Assembly (NCBI GenBank): GCA_946807835.1
Contig: OX327697.1
Span: 19,850,001-19,914,000 of the forward strand
Direction of reading: 5' to 3'
DNA: 64,000 bases
Source of the DNA: Ailanthus altissimus
Taxonomy: Eukaryota > Streptophyta > Magnoliopsida > Sapindales > Simaroubaceae
Each line of letters starts with the position of its first letter. The stretch's first letter is position 1. Made by a program: the position numbers and the translations under genes. Under the pieces are notes generated by a model. It saw only the letters and a program-made list of their open reading frames with translations, ran no database searches and was not told where the DNA came from. Below are positions 37,100 to 49,429 of the stretch, in pieces.

Positions 37100-37661
37100 T
37101 TTCAAAAACTCAAAACCCTAAATCCTCTCAATTCACTCTCATTAATCCTTCAAATTTGACCATCCCACGCCCAACTTAACCTAAAACAACATTAATCACA
37201 CAATATAAACATTAAATCATTCACTTTTGTCTCAATTTAAAAAACCAAAATTAGGGATTTGTACACAAGAATTTGCAAAGGTGCTTGAAAACACATTTTG
37301 TGGCATTCATTCACTAAAGTATCAAACTCTTATCCTCACATTCCATTATTATTGAATTATTTATCAAAGTTATAATAGAGTTGTAATTACGAAGTAATGT
37401 TTCTGAATTTGAGTGTTACATTAGAGTTTGATTTGAAGTTTAGGATTAAAATTGGATTTAGAGTACTAGATTCAAAGTTGGTTAGGAGTGCTGAATTGCA
37501 ATTTGAAGCGGAGATTTTGGGTTGAAATTAGAATTGGAATATTAGGTCTGGGCTTTGAATTGACGTAGTAGGGTTGATTGTGTCAACGTGAAAGTTTTAG
37601 AAGTGTAGTTTTTTTATATAGTTTTTGTGAAATCATTACTAAAGGTTAAGTTAGGAATACA
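37100..37661 (+). other. Non-coding leader of the Athila second ORF
   Basis: AT-rich sequence between the GC-word patch and the env-position ORF. It contains short phrases like GGATTTAGAG and GAATTGGAAT and has no coding signal. In Athila elements this position holds a spacer. Confidence 0.4.
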
Positions 37662-38116
37662 ATGGCTCCCAAGAAAAGCAAGACCATTTATGCTTCAAGA
37701 CTAACATACAACACAGCTAAATTTATGTCCCTAGACATTGAAAAGTAATACACCAATTTTTTTATCATAAAAAAGACTGTTATCTAAAAGAAAGGTTTTG
37801 ACCTATTAGATGATAAAGTTTCCAAGTTCCTTTATATTATTAACTTTATAGGATGGGAAAAATTATGCAAGCACCCAAAAATAGTGATGTGACTTGTGGC
37901 AAAAGAATTTTATGCCAACGCACCATAACATTGACACAAAGTACATAGTAAAGATTTGGCCTTCGACAACTTGAGCATTAATAGACTCTTCACCCTACTG
38001 AGCATTAAAAATGGTGAATATAGCAAATGTTGGTAAGTTGGACTACAATGCCATGATCTAAAGACTTTGTGCATTTAAAACTTAATGGAAACTCTCAGAG
38101 GGACACCATATCTCTT
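37662..38116 (+). pseudogene. Athila env-position ORF (ORF2), first part
   Basis: ATG at 37662 starts MAPKKSK, the usual beginning of the Athila ORF found after pol. Further blocks are FDLLDDKVSKF, GWEKLCKHPK and VAKEFYANAP (about 37915), then a block ending near 38035. This ORF occupies the position of a retroviral env, but its function in plants is unproven and the similarity to any true envelope is not visible here. Several stops interrupt it, and solo LTR D splits it at 38117. Confidence 0.65.
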
Positions 38117-39506
38117 TGATGCGATATTTCTATATCTAAAATTAAGGGCAAGTATACACCATCGTAATAAGTAATAAAAGGACTTATAAAGTCGAATGTC
38201 AAACCCATAAGGATAATTTTTATTATCTACCAAATACTAAAATTGTATCTTTATTGTAATTATTCAAAAATAAATAAATCTTAAATTGTAATAAATTTAA
38301 GTAAAATAAAAGTGTAAAAATTAAATAACACAACTCAAATAAAATAAGAAGATAGCCATATAGAAAAAGCCTAGGGTTAATCATTATCCTTTAATATATT
38401 TTTTAAAGATTAATCCTTTTGATATTTATATCTCCCAATTCTTATTATTGGTCAAGACACTAATATATTCACAACCCTCTCCCAAGGTCATGCAAGTATA
38501 TCTTAATTTACCAAATACTTATATTCTTATAGTACTTGTAATAAAATAATATTCTTTAAGACCAAGTCTTATTGACCATACATACCAATTAGGTATATTC
38601 CTATCCTAATTTGAAATTTGCATATGCAACATTAAATATTACTTTATAATCATGTATCAAATTATATAGGTCTAAATACAGTGATGCTTCTTTCGAGTTT
38701 ATCAAAGTATTACCAAATTAATTATAATATTGATCAGATATAATGAAGCATTAAGAATAAATAATTTGAACAATAAAGAATTGAATTCAAATAAATATAA
38801 AAAAAATATAACAATTAAGCACACATATTGAGTTTAAGTAATAACCATAGAAAATAAATTTAGCTCATGATAACAAGAGAATTATGACTAAAAAATAAAA
38901 TAAACATGATACAACCAAAAGCAAACTAATATAGACGTCAATTTGCAATTGGTTGATATACTAAAGATTTGCCAATAATCTCTTGTTTCCTTGAATTCTC
39001 CTTACTTTTCTTTCTAAAATTGTTCTTTTTCAATGTGTTATAGCTCTAAGAGGCCTAAGTTGTGTGTTCTTTAGGTCTGAAATAAGAGGCCTTTATATAA
39101 GGATTGATTAGAGTATTAGAGTTGTATTTCTTGTTTTTATTACAGTGCGCTCACTGTTCACAGATGCTATTCATGATTCTATTGCGCATACTATTGACGA
39201 GTTACTATTTATGTGCACTGTTCACCATTGGAGCATGAGGCTTGGGCGCTAGAATTTTGCTATAGCGAAGCACTGTTTATAACTAGGGGGAAGTACTGTA
39301 GCAAATCATTGTTTATAGTATGTAGCATGTACTATAGCACTTTGATGTTTTGCCTTGTTTTTCTTAGATTTTCATCCTCAATTATTTCACTAACTTCAAA
39401 CCTACAAAATAACAATAAAATATAAAACAAGCCTAATATTCTTAATAAAATGAGCAATTAATCAAGTTAAAGGAGTGGAAATAATATATATAATTTACGC
39501 TTATCA
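38117..39506 (-). mobile_element. Solo LTR D, TGATAA family
   Basis: This is a 1390-bp LTR in reverse orientation, from TGATGCGATATTTC to ACGCTTATCA, with an exact duplication ctctt (38112-38116 and 39507-39511). It pairs with LTR A rather than B/C: the U3 patch (about 39145-39345) has CACTGTTCAC, ACTGTAGC and GGGCGCTAG words. It was inserted in the Athila env-position ORF. Confidence 0.92.
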
Positions 39507-39511
39507 CTCTT

Positions 39512-40380
39512 TTCCAGTCAAAACCATGGAACGGGATGAAAAGATATAAAACTATTTCACTAGTATAAACTTATGCTAATCACAAACTTCAATGACATGA
39601 CTAAAGACTTGGTCATTCTTCTCTATGCCATCATGCTCGAGAAAAGCATAGACATTGGCAAAATCATTAAGAGTAGCATAGTCTAAATTTGTTTATAAGA
39701 GAAGGCCAATTTATTCTACCTATCTTTTATCACTACACTATACAAAAAGACAAGTGTCCAGTGAGACCTATTTGAAAAGCTTCTGCACCCATCCCACCCA
39801 TTGGATATTTTCATGATCTACAAGGTTTGAGTATTAAATGATAGGCGTAATCTGAGTCCCAGACCCCTCAGTCAGCCACCAACTTCTTCTTGCTAGCCAA
39901 CCTCTATTCCAAATAGATTTACACAAATCGAGAGTGAGCTGTGAGGTCACCGATGAGATTTCTAAGACTTTCACAATGACTTTCAAGCACATCAACAATG
40001 GCGTGCCTAGTAGATAGCCTACCAAGCCCAATAGAACCACTTAACTGCCACACACTTAGCTTGGACACAAGCCAGCATCCACTACTTCTTACCTACCTTG
40101 CATTACCAACAATATCTCATACAACAGAGTTAATGATAAATGTGGTGCTCTAGACAACATAGACAACAAGTGAGGATACTATTTGTTAATCAGGGAAGTA
40201 TTTCAATTTTTTTATTTTTCGCTTGTCATGGGCCCATATCAACCTTTAAGTTTAAGGGCGGGGAAACACTTTCTTTTTCTTAATTATAACTTTAATTGTT
40301 TTTATCTGTATTTTTTTTTCTTGTGCTTCTTTTATATTATGTTATCTTGTCTAATGTTAAGTTTTAGGTTGTAAGATTAT
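39512..40380 (+). pseudogene. Athila env-position ORF, second part
   Basis: This continues the interrupted ORF with TKDLVILLYAIMLEKSIDIG (about 39600-39660), corresponding to the conserved central block of the Athila ORF2. It decays into frameshifted sequence and ends near 40280-40380 with a pyrimidine-rich tail. The breaks are extensive. Confidence 0.55.
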
Positions 40381-41512
40381 TGTGGATCAATGATAAAAAA
40401 AAATAGAAAAGTGAATGTAAAAGACATAATTCCCAAGAAACAATAAATATTATGACTATTCATGTGCCTTAATCGTATGTTTGAATTCAGGCTCACTTGT
40501 GATTACTTGAACCCATTAAACACATAGTAAGGATTATTTAAGTTAATTGGTGACCTAGAAAATATTTATGCAAAACAAGTACACAAAAGGACTCAAAATA
40601 CTCTAAAACTTGTTTGATTATCCCCTAAGGCTAAATACTAGGGCACACGTGATAAAGCAAGTCATATTAGGTCCTATTTGTGCTATTTGAGCCTTTTAAA
40701 CCTACCTAAATATAATTTATACCTAGTTGTCCCATTTGAGCCTTAAGACCTAATTGTTTTTAAAACCACAACTTATACCTAAGCTAATAAAAAATCTAAT
40801 ACCAGTCATACTGTAAGCACACGAATCCTAATAGAACACCTTATGACTTACTAGGATTATAGGGGGGGGGAAGAAAGAACAGAAAGAAGTATGAAATTTT
40901 GACTGCTCAAATTTAATGTAAAAAAATTTCCCTAACTTAGAAAAAATGAAAAAAAAAATTAATTGAGCAGCAAAATTAGAAAGAAAGGCAGATAATAAGT
41001 TTGAGGGAAATTGCTCAAAAAATTTAAAAGGGTTCAAATAGGTTCTAGTGTGTCTATAGTGTGACCTAAAATAAAATATATCTTTTTTCCCTACCGTCAC
41101 CCTTGCGTTATATTACAAGTTAAATAAAGACCTAATAGATCTTCAATTATGTATGTACCTATATTAGTGGAGAGTTATAAGAAAAGTAAGCCTATGGAGT
41201 CCAATTGATTAGAAATTCATGGATACCAAATTCTCTCTTGTATACAAAAACTAATCTAAGTGCATTTGACTGATAATAATGACTAAATATTCACATACAC
41301 TAGGTAATCACTTGTAGGGTAAAATGAGTATTAAGATTTGGCATAGTAGATTTTTAAGGTATTTAGAAGTTTCTTAAGAGTTATGGGTAAGATATAATCT
41401 TTAAGACTAAGTATTGATCATCAACCAACCCATTAATTTGTTATTAAGTAGCTAATATTAGTTTTTGCTTCTCTTTGTTCAAGGATGAAAAAATTACAAG
41501 TTTGAAAGAGTT
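40381..41512 (+). other. Athila 3' untranslated region
   Basis: Non-coding AT-rich DNA between the env-position ORF and the 3' LTR. It ends in a purine-rich stretch (AAGTTTGAAAGAG, about 41498-41510) just before the LTR start, the likely polypurine tract. A G9 homopolymer lies at about 40862-40870. Confidence 0.5.
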
Positions 41513-43740
41513 TGATAAGCATAATTATGATTATTATTTTTATCTTCTTAGATTTAGTATTCATGTAAATTCAAATATTTAGTTTTTTATGCGTATTATG
41601 GTTAATTTATAAGTTTAATGACATTTGGTGTAAGACAAATTAAAATTGTACGAAAAAGGAGCAAAAAGGTCAAATTAGAAGTCAGTGTCATAGCTGATGC
41701 GATATTTCTATATCTTAAAATTTAGTGCAAGTATACACTATTGTATGCAAGTAATAAAGGGATAAAAGAGTCAGATGTCATACCCACAGGAATAATATCT
41801 TCTTTTTAACTAAGTACTAAAATTATGTCTTTCTAATAATTATTCAAAAAAATAAAAATCTAAGAATGAATGTAGAAAATATAAAATTAATGACACAATA
41901 TAAAGAGATTTGAATGATAGCAATATAGAGAAAACATAGGGTTAATATTATCCCTTAATATGCTTTCCTTATCAAAATATTACCAATTCATTCACCATAT
42001 ATTGGCTAGATATATTGAAGCATTAAAAATAAGTAATTTAAATAACAAAGAATTAAGTTCATTAAATATTAAAAAGATATGGCAATTAAGCGCACATATT
42101 GAGTTCAAGTATTAACCCTAGAAAGAAAATTCAGTTCATGGCTACAAGCGAACAACAGAAAAAATAATAAGAAATCAAGATACAATCAATAGCAAACCAA
42201 TATAAACATCGAATTGATCTTGATTGCGCTACCTAAAAAACTCTTGATGCCGAAGAACGCCTTGAATCTTTCTCTCTATAGCTACTTCAATTAAGCTCTA
42301 ATTGCTCTCCAAGACTTGTGTTGTGTGTTCGTGATGTTCTTGGATGCTCTTTAAAGGCTGAGGATTAGTGACCTTTTATACGGATTGATTTGAGCTTGAA
42401 AATCTCAATTCTCGTTGGATTAGGAATCGCACTACCATTGGGGCACTATGATGCTGTCGCTAGAGCGCTGCGTGAAAAAGTCCTTATCGCTAGTGCGATG
42501 GCGAGCTAGCGCTGGGGCGCTAAACCGTGACTTAAACAGGTCGTTTTTTCTATTTTCGTATTTTGATCACTATTCTAGCACTGGGACGAAAACCCTTGTG
42601 GCGCTGGGGTGAAAAGTCCATATTTTAAAAACTTTGCATTTTAGTCACTTTAAATTTCATTCAAATCTCTCTAAATAACAATAATGCATATAAATAGCCA
42701 TTTATTCTTATAAAATAATAAAATATCAAAATAAAAATATGAGAAAATATAAGATAAATATGCCTTTATCAATGGCCCTAAAAAGGAGCACCACAATACT
42801 AAGAGCAGAAAAGAGAGATTCAAAAATAAAAACTAAGCATTGCGGCACAACATGCTAAAGTTGTGGCGCTAGAATGTGAAAAAGACCCCTTAATGTCAGA
42901 ATATGAGCGCTACAGCACCCAAGAACTAACGCCAATACTAATGCTACCTAAAAATTAAGCATCAAACTAGAAGTTGAGTGCTACAATGTATGAAGGTAAC
43001 ACTACAATAGTGCAACAAAATATTTGCCAATGCTACAGCGCTGGGTAGTCAAGGCCGTGGCGCTAGGGAAAATTCTGGGGAATCTTGATTTGCCTTAAAT
43101 GCAAAGGATACCTTAATTTGTAGTTGTAAACTTATAAATAAAAGCGTTATAAGCCAAGATCAGAGACATCATAAGAGAGCAGAAAAAAGGATACGTTTTT
43201 TAGAATTTCAAACTAGATTTAAAGATTGAAGATGAGGATTTCTACAGCAATAAAGAGAGAGAAGATGAAGAATCAAGGCACTATTGCTTATCTACTTTTA
43301 CTTATTATTGTATTTTGTTGAATCTTCATGATGATGATTATATGTTCTAAAACTTTCTTTATTACCATGCGCTAAGATTTTGGTACTAGGATTTCAACTT
43401 TAAACCCGATATGTAATTAAATTTAATTTTGTCTCTTATTTTATGAAATCAACAGTGAATAGTTCAGTTTATCTTGAATATAATGCTTTCTAATTATTTG
43501 ATCAGTGATTAGATTATTCATAATAAAGTTAAAATAGTGGATTATATGTTATGCCTTGGATAAATTGATGTATGATAATAGTATGACAACTATAAATTCT
43601 ATATAAGATAGGAATTTACTCATATGGCATACATAGATTATAAACTTGCTCGTAATGAATTTTACCTAATATAGGTAATTTTTATGGTGAACTAGCTTTA
43701 CTTGACCATTGGGAAATGTTAGTGAAGATATTAGTGTCAA
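41513..43740 (+). mobile_element. Athila 3' LTR, first part (contains solo LTR E)
   Basis: TGATAAGCATAATTATG starts the 3' LTR, and the following sequence (TATTATGGTTAATTTATAAG, then GACAAATTAAAAT) aligns with the 5' LTR from 28760. It is interrupted at 41695-42771 by solo LTR E, resumes at 42777 with the GC-word patch (to about 43080), and runs to 43740 where the copia insertion begins. The last 300 bp of the LTR are at 53862-54183. Confidence 0.8.
41695..42771 (-). mobile_element. Solo LTR E, TGATAA family, internally deleted
   Basis: This is a 1077-bp reverse-oriented LTR. It begins TGATGCGATATTTC and ends GCCTTTATCA. The flanking 5 bp are atagc (41690-41694) and atggc (42772-42776), one mismatch. 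Compared with A-D, about 370 bp are missing near 41965-41975. Its U3 patch (about 42425-42620) is of the B/C type (GCTAGCGCTGGGGCGCT). Confidence 0.85.
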
Positions 43741-44184
43741 GGTGTATAGGGCCCACTAACCCTTTAGTCCAACTAGCACCGAGATCACCATCACCCACTA
43801 GCCAGGCACTGGCGCACCCGCACAATCAGCTCAAGTTACCTACTCTCCCAAGGATTCGAACCCTCACCCCCATCTCTATGGAGGCCTTATAGGCCTTTAG
43901 AGGTTCGTCCTTATACCCATCAGGCCAGTGCCTGACTAGTGGTGACTAGTGAGGGATGGTGATCTCGGTGCTGGTTGGACTAAAGGGTTAGTAGGCCTCA
44001 CACACCCTGATAAAAAGGCCGGCCTTTTTGTTAGAGTGTACGGGAGCCCACACCAACTCCTTGGTGTTTACTAGAGAAGAAGATGAAGAACTGGCGTACC
44101 CTACACACCTAGCTCATGTTACTTGTGCCCCTAAACAATGTCGAACCTGTGATCTCATCCCTTATAAGCCTTTAAGGTTCGATA
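43741..44184 (-). repeat. SINE-like/foldback cluster with tRNA B-box
   Basis: Copy 1 (43741-43918) and copy 2 (about 44030-44184) are related in the same orientation; a partial inverted copy lies between them (43925-44006). Arms 43741-43812 and 43925-44006 are near-perfect inverted repeats. On the minus strand copy 1 carries GGTTCGAATCC (about 43855-43865), a perfect tRNA-type B-box; copy 2 has GGTTCGACA at the same place. A B-box with no tRNA fold suggests a tRNA-derived SINE. An 18-bp perfect palindrome, AAAAAGGCCGGCCTTTTT, joins the copies at 44012-44029. I am not certain of the element's true ends. Confidence 0.5.
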
Positions 44185-45557
44185 GTTGTTAAATAATCAC
44201 ACTTTGATTATTTAATTATTAAATAATCAAAATATCTCATTATTATATTATGTTATTTCATATAATATTTTATTATATGATATTATATATAATAATATTT
44301 TATTTGGGTACCAAATAATTGGCCCATTAAGTATTTTTTTTATTTATTATTATATAATATATTATTTTATTATTTTATTTTTTATATATATAAAGAGAGA
44401 GAGATGTGAAAAAAAAAGTTGCTAATGTGTGCCCGTGAGAAAAAGAAAGAAATGGAACTATTTCATGAGTCCATGAGCAATGCCTTACGCACACGTCACG
44501 AATATACAAATCAGCACGTTGAACCATGCAAGCTGAGGTTACAACGCATACATATAGTCCTTCCATCATGATACCTTGGATGTGCTGAGGATATAGATTA
44601 TCACCGTCAAATCTCTAATGCTCATCCATGTCCTATCTCCAGACTTGTATCTCACAGAACAATATGCGCAAACTCCTTTGCCATATTGTTCCACCCTGGC
44701 AAAACTCTTTCTTGGGATTAATGCTTATGGCCACAAGACTTTTCAAAATACAATCTCAAAGCATCTGTATATCAAACTCCCTATGTGAGCTGACGGATCT
44801 CATATCTGTACACACCAAACTCCATAAGCATCGGAACATACTTAGCGGTCACACCATGAAATGTCTATGATATGTGTGAAACTAAAGTATAGTGGATCAC
44901 TTACAAGCCCACCATGGCAATCAGGTGAAAGGACCACGTATACTACTCAACTTGAGAGGACCCTCCGTTGACGACTTACATAGAGTGTCTATCGGAAGCC
45001 CTCGTAAGTCTGTCCCATATCCAGTCCTAATTGGATACCTATATGTCAATACGAGCTCTAAGCTTACAATCGGCTAGAAACGACCATCTATACCTTATAG
45101 GTATGATATATGCTGATCTATATATAAAAATGTATCTATCGATAGACCCACATCGATAGAAATAGATTAGGGACAAATATTCAAGAACATACTTATGGAA
45201 CTAGCATTTTCTGGCACCTGATTGCCACTCTTGTAACTATGCAGTTACTAGTATATTCCCAAGTCTATTTCTCATTATAGATAAGGCTCAAACTCTTTTA
45301 TCTGCTGAGTATTATGACCAGCTAACACTTAGTTGTGCTAACATTTAGCATTTATATCTCTCGGTGTGGCTAACTGTAGGCCCTTATATAAACTCTTTTA
45401 AATCTGATCTGAACTCCTTCAAATCGTACAATGTCTGTAACGTTACATTGTATGGTACCATATTAATGGGTATTAGTGATTTAATGAGAATGTACACTTG
45501 TATAAATACACAAGTATATGTACATTCAGGGATGGCACGTAAGCACCGACCCTAACA
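44185..45557 (-). mobile_element. Minus-strand copia 3' LTR (rearranged left end)
   Basis: The right end (CGACCCTAACA, 45547-45557) is the LTR start on the minus strand. The reversed sequence to about 44460 aligns with 52960-51850 and 53861-52961. The far part (44185-44460) matches the nested LTR at 51475-51690, but in the opposite orientation. A purine-rich tract on the minus strand lies immediately beyond the LTR (GAGCAAATGAGAGATT, 45558-45575), as expected for the 3' LTR of a minus-strand element. Confidence 0.75.
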
Positions 45558-45575
45558 ATCTCTCATTTGCTCTAA

Positions 45576-48500
45576 TGTCATTCTTAATGGTATCTCATAT
45601 ACATCGATTCTACGTGTTTTATAAACACTTTTGGAGTCATGGCATTAGAATGAGAGTCCGCTAAATAATTTATAGAACACTTATACAAATAATCTCATCT
45701 CATTTATGGCAAGATTCCTCTAGTTATGTAAGACATCTCTCAACATAATTAGAGTACTGGTGTGTACAATAGCATTGTTTTATCGCAAACTTATGGATGA
45801 GATCTATCTGTCTTGGAATTCTTCCAAGGCTAATGATAAACCTACGAATACTCACTGATAAAATAGCAGTGAATCCTAGTTTGGTTATATTCCAACTCCC
45901 TTAGTACCAATGAGAATGAACACATTCTCAGATGTAGACTCTCTATAATCTAGGTCAAACTAAAAGTCTGACTCAGTGCGTCTTCTCATTTGTAAGTCAT
46001 TTTCTCTATATTTAAGAAACTTATCCTTTGTACCCTCAAAGTACCTCGGGATATGTTTGGCTACCATCAAATGGTAGTCACTTGAATCAGACTGAAACCC
46101 GTTCATAACTCTTATAGCCAAACTGATCTCAAGTCTCAAACACATCATAGCATATATCAATCTCTGAAGAACTGATGTATCTGGTGTGTTAGACATTTTA
46201 ACTCTCTCATCTTTCATCTGAAGAGACACTCTCCTCGAAAGATAAACACCAGGTCTATTGATGTAAAATGATTTAGGAGAGTCCTATCAGCTTCCTAACT
46301 CTATCTCTATAAAGCTTTATACCTAGTGTAAAGGAAGCTTCTCCTACATCCTTCATGGAGAAACACTTAGGAGTTACTTCTGATCGATTATAACATATTG
46401 ACATCATTACCAATGACCAGTATGTCATCAACAAAGAGCATCAATAAGACTATCATGCTCCCACTGACCTTTCATACACATTAGATCAGAAGCCTAGCTG
46501 AACGTAAAACCTTCAAGTTGTTCCATGAATATCTCTTACTCGAGATATCTATTTTGGAATGCCGTCCTTACATCCATCTGCCAAACTTCAAAGTCATAAT
46601 ATGTTATAAGAGCCAATAACATTCTAATAGACTTTAGCATTAATATTTATCCAAAAGTTTCCTCGTATTTGATCTCAAATCACTGAGGATTACCTTTCTA
46701 GAACCAATATGGGGCCTAGAAGGTCTCTACCTTCTATCTGGCTCCCACTACCTCTTTGTAAACTCTTTACAACCAATAAGAACAATTCTCACGGGTACTT
46801 TAACCAAGTTCTAGACTTGTTCCTGATGCATATAGTCAATTTTATTTTTCATAGCTTCTTATTATTTCCCAAATTAATTTCTAACATCGTCTCCCTATAG
46901 GTCGAAGGATTATTTTCTTCCACCAAGAAAACTCCAAGTTTACCTTCAGGTATCAACCATACCTAAAAAGTGACCTAGAAATCCTTTCCGACCCACTTGG
47001 AGAAGTATGCTAAAAAAGCATTGCTAACAGAGCCTGAGTTCTCATCTTTGGTTCATTGATTTCTAGATTGACTTCACCAAGCTCAATTTTTCTACGATTC
47101 CCACGACCCATAAGAAATTCTTTCTCTAGAATAATGGTATACCGAGAAACGAACACACTTCGCTTCTCTGAATCATAGAACTAGTATCCTATTAAATTTT
47201 CATGATACTCAATGAACCTATACTGGTACCTCTTTGATGTTATTTATCTTGCTGACTAACCCTTACATAATAAGATACCCTGTTGTGTAACTCTTACGTA
47301 AGTAGGATAACCTCAAGTCTTAACTTATTTAAAATACGGCTTTCTTCCTTTCTGTATCTCATACGAAATGGAAAGAACAGCTTCTGATGAAACCCTGCTT
47401 AATAAAAAGCTGACTTTTGAGCATATTCTCATAGTTATAGATCGGTAACACTCATTATCAATCGAACCATATCTAATAAAGTTCGATTCCTTCTTTCTAA
47501 AATATCATTATATTGTGGAGTACCCGAAGGAACATAATGAGTGAGAATCTCATTCTCCTTTAAACAAATGAAAACTTGTTGTTAATGTACTCACTACCTC
47601 AATCTAATCGAAAGGATGTGACGTACATTCTAGTATGTTTGGTCATCTCTATGAATACATTATTCATAAACTGGTTAAGTCTTTATGGTCAAATTATAAA
47701 TTCAATCATCCTTGACTAGACGGATAAGCGTCTTATGCCTATATGACCTAAACTTATATATTATAGCTCTGTATCATTTAAGGATTCCAATCTACAGACA
47801 TTTCTAATTGTATATAATATCTATTTATTAACTACCATTCAGCTAATAAAACATCATACTTATTATGTAATACAAAACTGTATTACATACAAGAAGTAAG
47901 TCAAGTTGTCCAACAACTTAGACCTGCAAGAAATCATTATTTCTTACTCTTAACATTTCTTCTACAAACTATTGCATTCTAGACTATTTTAATCCCCGCA
48001 ACTTATTGCATATTTGAGAGGGACATGCAGCATCTCATACCCAGATTGAACTAGCATCATATGTCCTAGAAATGTCTATGTTTATTAAACACAAACCTGT
48101 GGAAGTCTTCCTGACAATTATAAGGCTTCTAAGGTAGAGGAATTTCCAATACCCAACCTTACTTTAGTTGAAACACTTTCTATCTACACGTTCTTTTGTT
48201 GTTCTTTGGATAAATATTGCCTCTGAAGATTGATATTGAGTATCTGCCTCATCTTCTTTTCCTCACACATCTGGTCTCACCAGATATACTTGGAATAAAA
48301 GGTGAAGCATCTTGAACAAAGAGGGTCACACTCTCTTTATTCATTCCTCTAAATAGGTGTTATCAAAATTACCTTACGGCAAACTCTAATCAATAATAAA
48401 TCTAGAATTTTCTAAATTCAGAACATTTCTGAGATTCATCCGCCGGTCAGAATAATTCCTAGTACTATTGAGTTAGACTGCATCAACTATGCACATCAAC

Positions 48501-49100
48501 TGGTTCGTAGTGGCCATTCTACTTGACAGGTCAAAATAACGGGAGATGTAAGCGGAATGGTCATTAAATCGCTAATAAAACGTTTAAAATCATGGGGATA
48601 CTAGTTATACATTTTTTATTTAAATCGCCCACTCACTGCTTTACATAATCCCGTAATCTCTCAAACAGAAAGACGATAGTTTAAATCTTTTTAAACTATA
48701 CAGCGAAAAGTAGATCCCATTGAAATTTACTAGGGCCTCACGCTGTAGCAATATTGACCTTTTTAAACTCAACAGGTAAACAACATTTATCAATTACAAC
48801 TCATGCAACTCTTATCACTTGATCCTGAATACACCTTATCCTTACATTATAGCAATATTTAGTAAGTGTATTCCAGATTAACTTGTCAATGGTTACATAT
48901 ATGCTACCGATACTACCTTCATGCTGTAGCAATATTGGGCAATACTTTTGCATATATTTGTCTCATCTCATGTTTAACCGGCATAGTCCAAGCCTAACCA
49001 ACCAAGTCCCTCACGCTGTAGCAATATTGAAAGAAGGCCGACGTGACTCGTCTAACACCGTATTGACAAGATGGATCAGAATAAAACATTATCTCATAAT
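45576..49100 (-). pseudogene. Minus-strand copia gag-pol remnant
   Basis: Read on the minus strand. Integrase: ILTHYVPSGTPQYNDILERR (about 47490-47560) and RNRTLLDMVRSIMS-like sequence match the copia core around the catalytic Glu. RT: FVDDILVIGNDVNML (about 46400-46445) is the YVDD box with Tyr to Phe. The next block, MKDVGEASFTLGIKLYRDR, is at about 46305-46362. RNase H: LIYAMMCLRLEISLAIRVM and GTKDKFLKY at 45990-46190. Stops and frame changes are frequent. The order from right to left (integrase, RT, RNase H) is diagnostic for Ty1-copia. Confidence 0.8.
48736..49029. repeat. Three copies of a 21-nt motif in the copia gag region
   Basis: CCTCACGCTGTAGCAATATTG at 48736-48756 recurs as a C-to-T variant at 48916-48937 and as a near copy at 49008-49029. 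A shorter match (TATAGCAATATT) lies near 48848. Spacing is uneven, so it is not a simple tandem array. Confidence 0.7.
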
Positions 49101-49429
49101 GTAATATTTTTCAATATGATTAAAAGATATTTTATTTCGAACCTTGGTCTCTATTCTCCTAGGGAGGGTGATTCTCAATTAATTAATTTTTCTATGTAAG
49201 CACAACTAACCTCCACCAGTAGGGCTCTCATTATAATTACTAATACAAAAATTAATCCTAGTTTATAATGCAGACCGATAACACTTAGCATTGCATCTCA
49301 TAAACCCCGATTTATAATGTAGACTGATAACTTTTATCACTACATCTCATAAACCTACACATGAAAAATTAATTTTGAAACACTATTTAAAACACTGTTA
49401 AAAAATATTGTAGTTGTGAACAGTAAAAA

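Noticed and set aside
285..39506. LTRs A and D as an LTR pair
   Set aside because: Different exact target duplications (gtaat, ctctt) and different host sequences; no internal region between them belongs to the family.
37662..40380. A functional viral envelope gene
   Set aside because: It is the standard Athila ORF after pol, broken by stops and a solo LTR; no true envelope features such as a clear signal peptide or fusion segment can be seen.
43850..43870. A tRNA gene on the minus strand
   Set aside because: Only the B-box is present; there is no cloverleaf with acceptor and anticodon stems, and a related copy lies next to it, as for a SINE.
48736..49029. CRISPR-like array
   Set aside because: Only three copies with unequal spacing in a plant retrotransposon; no array structure.
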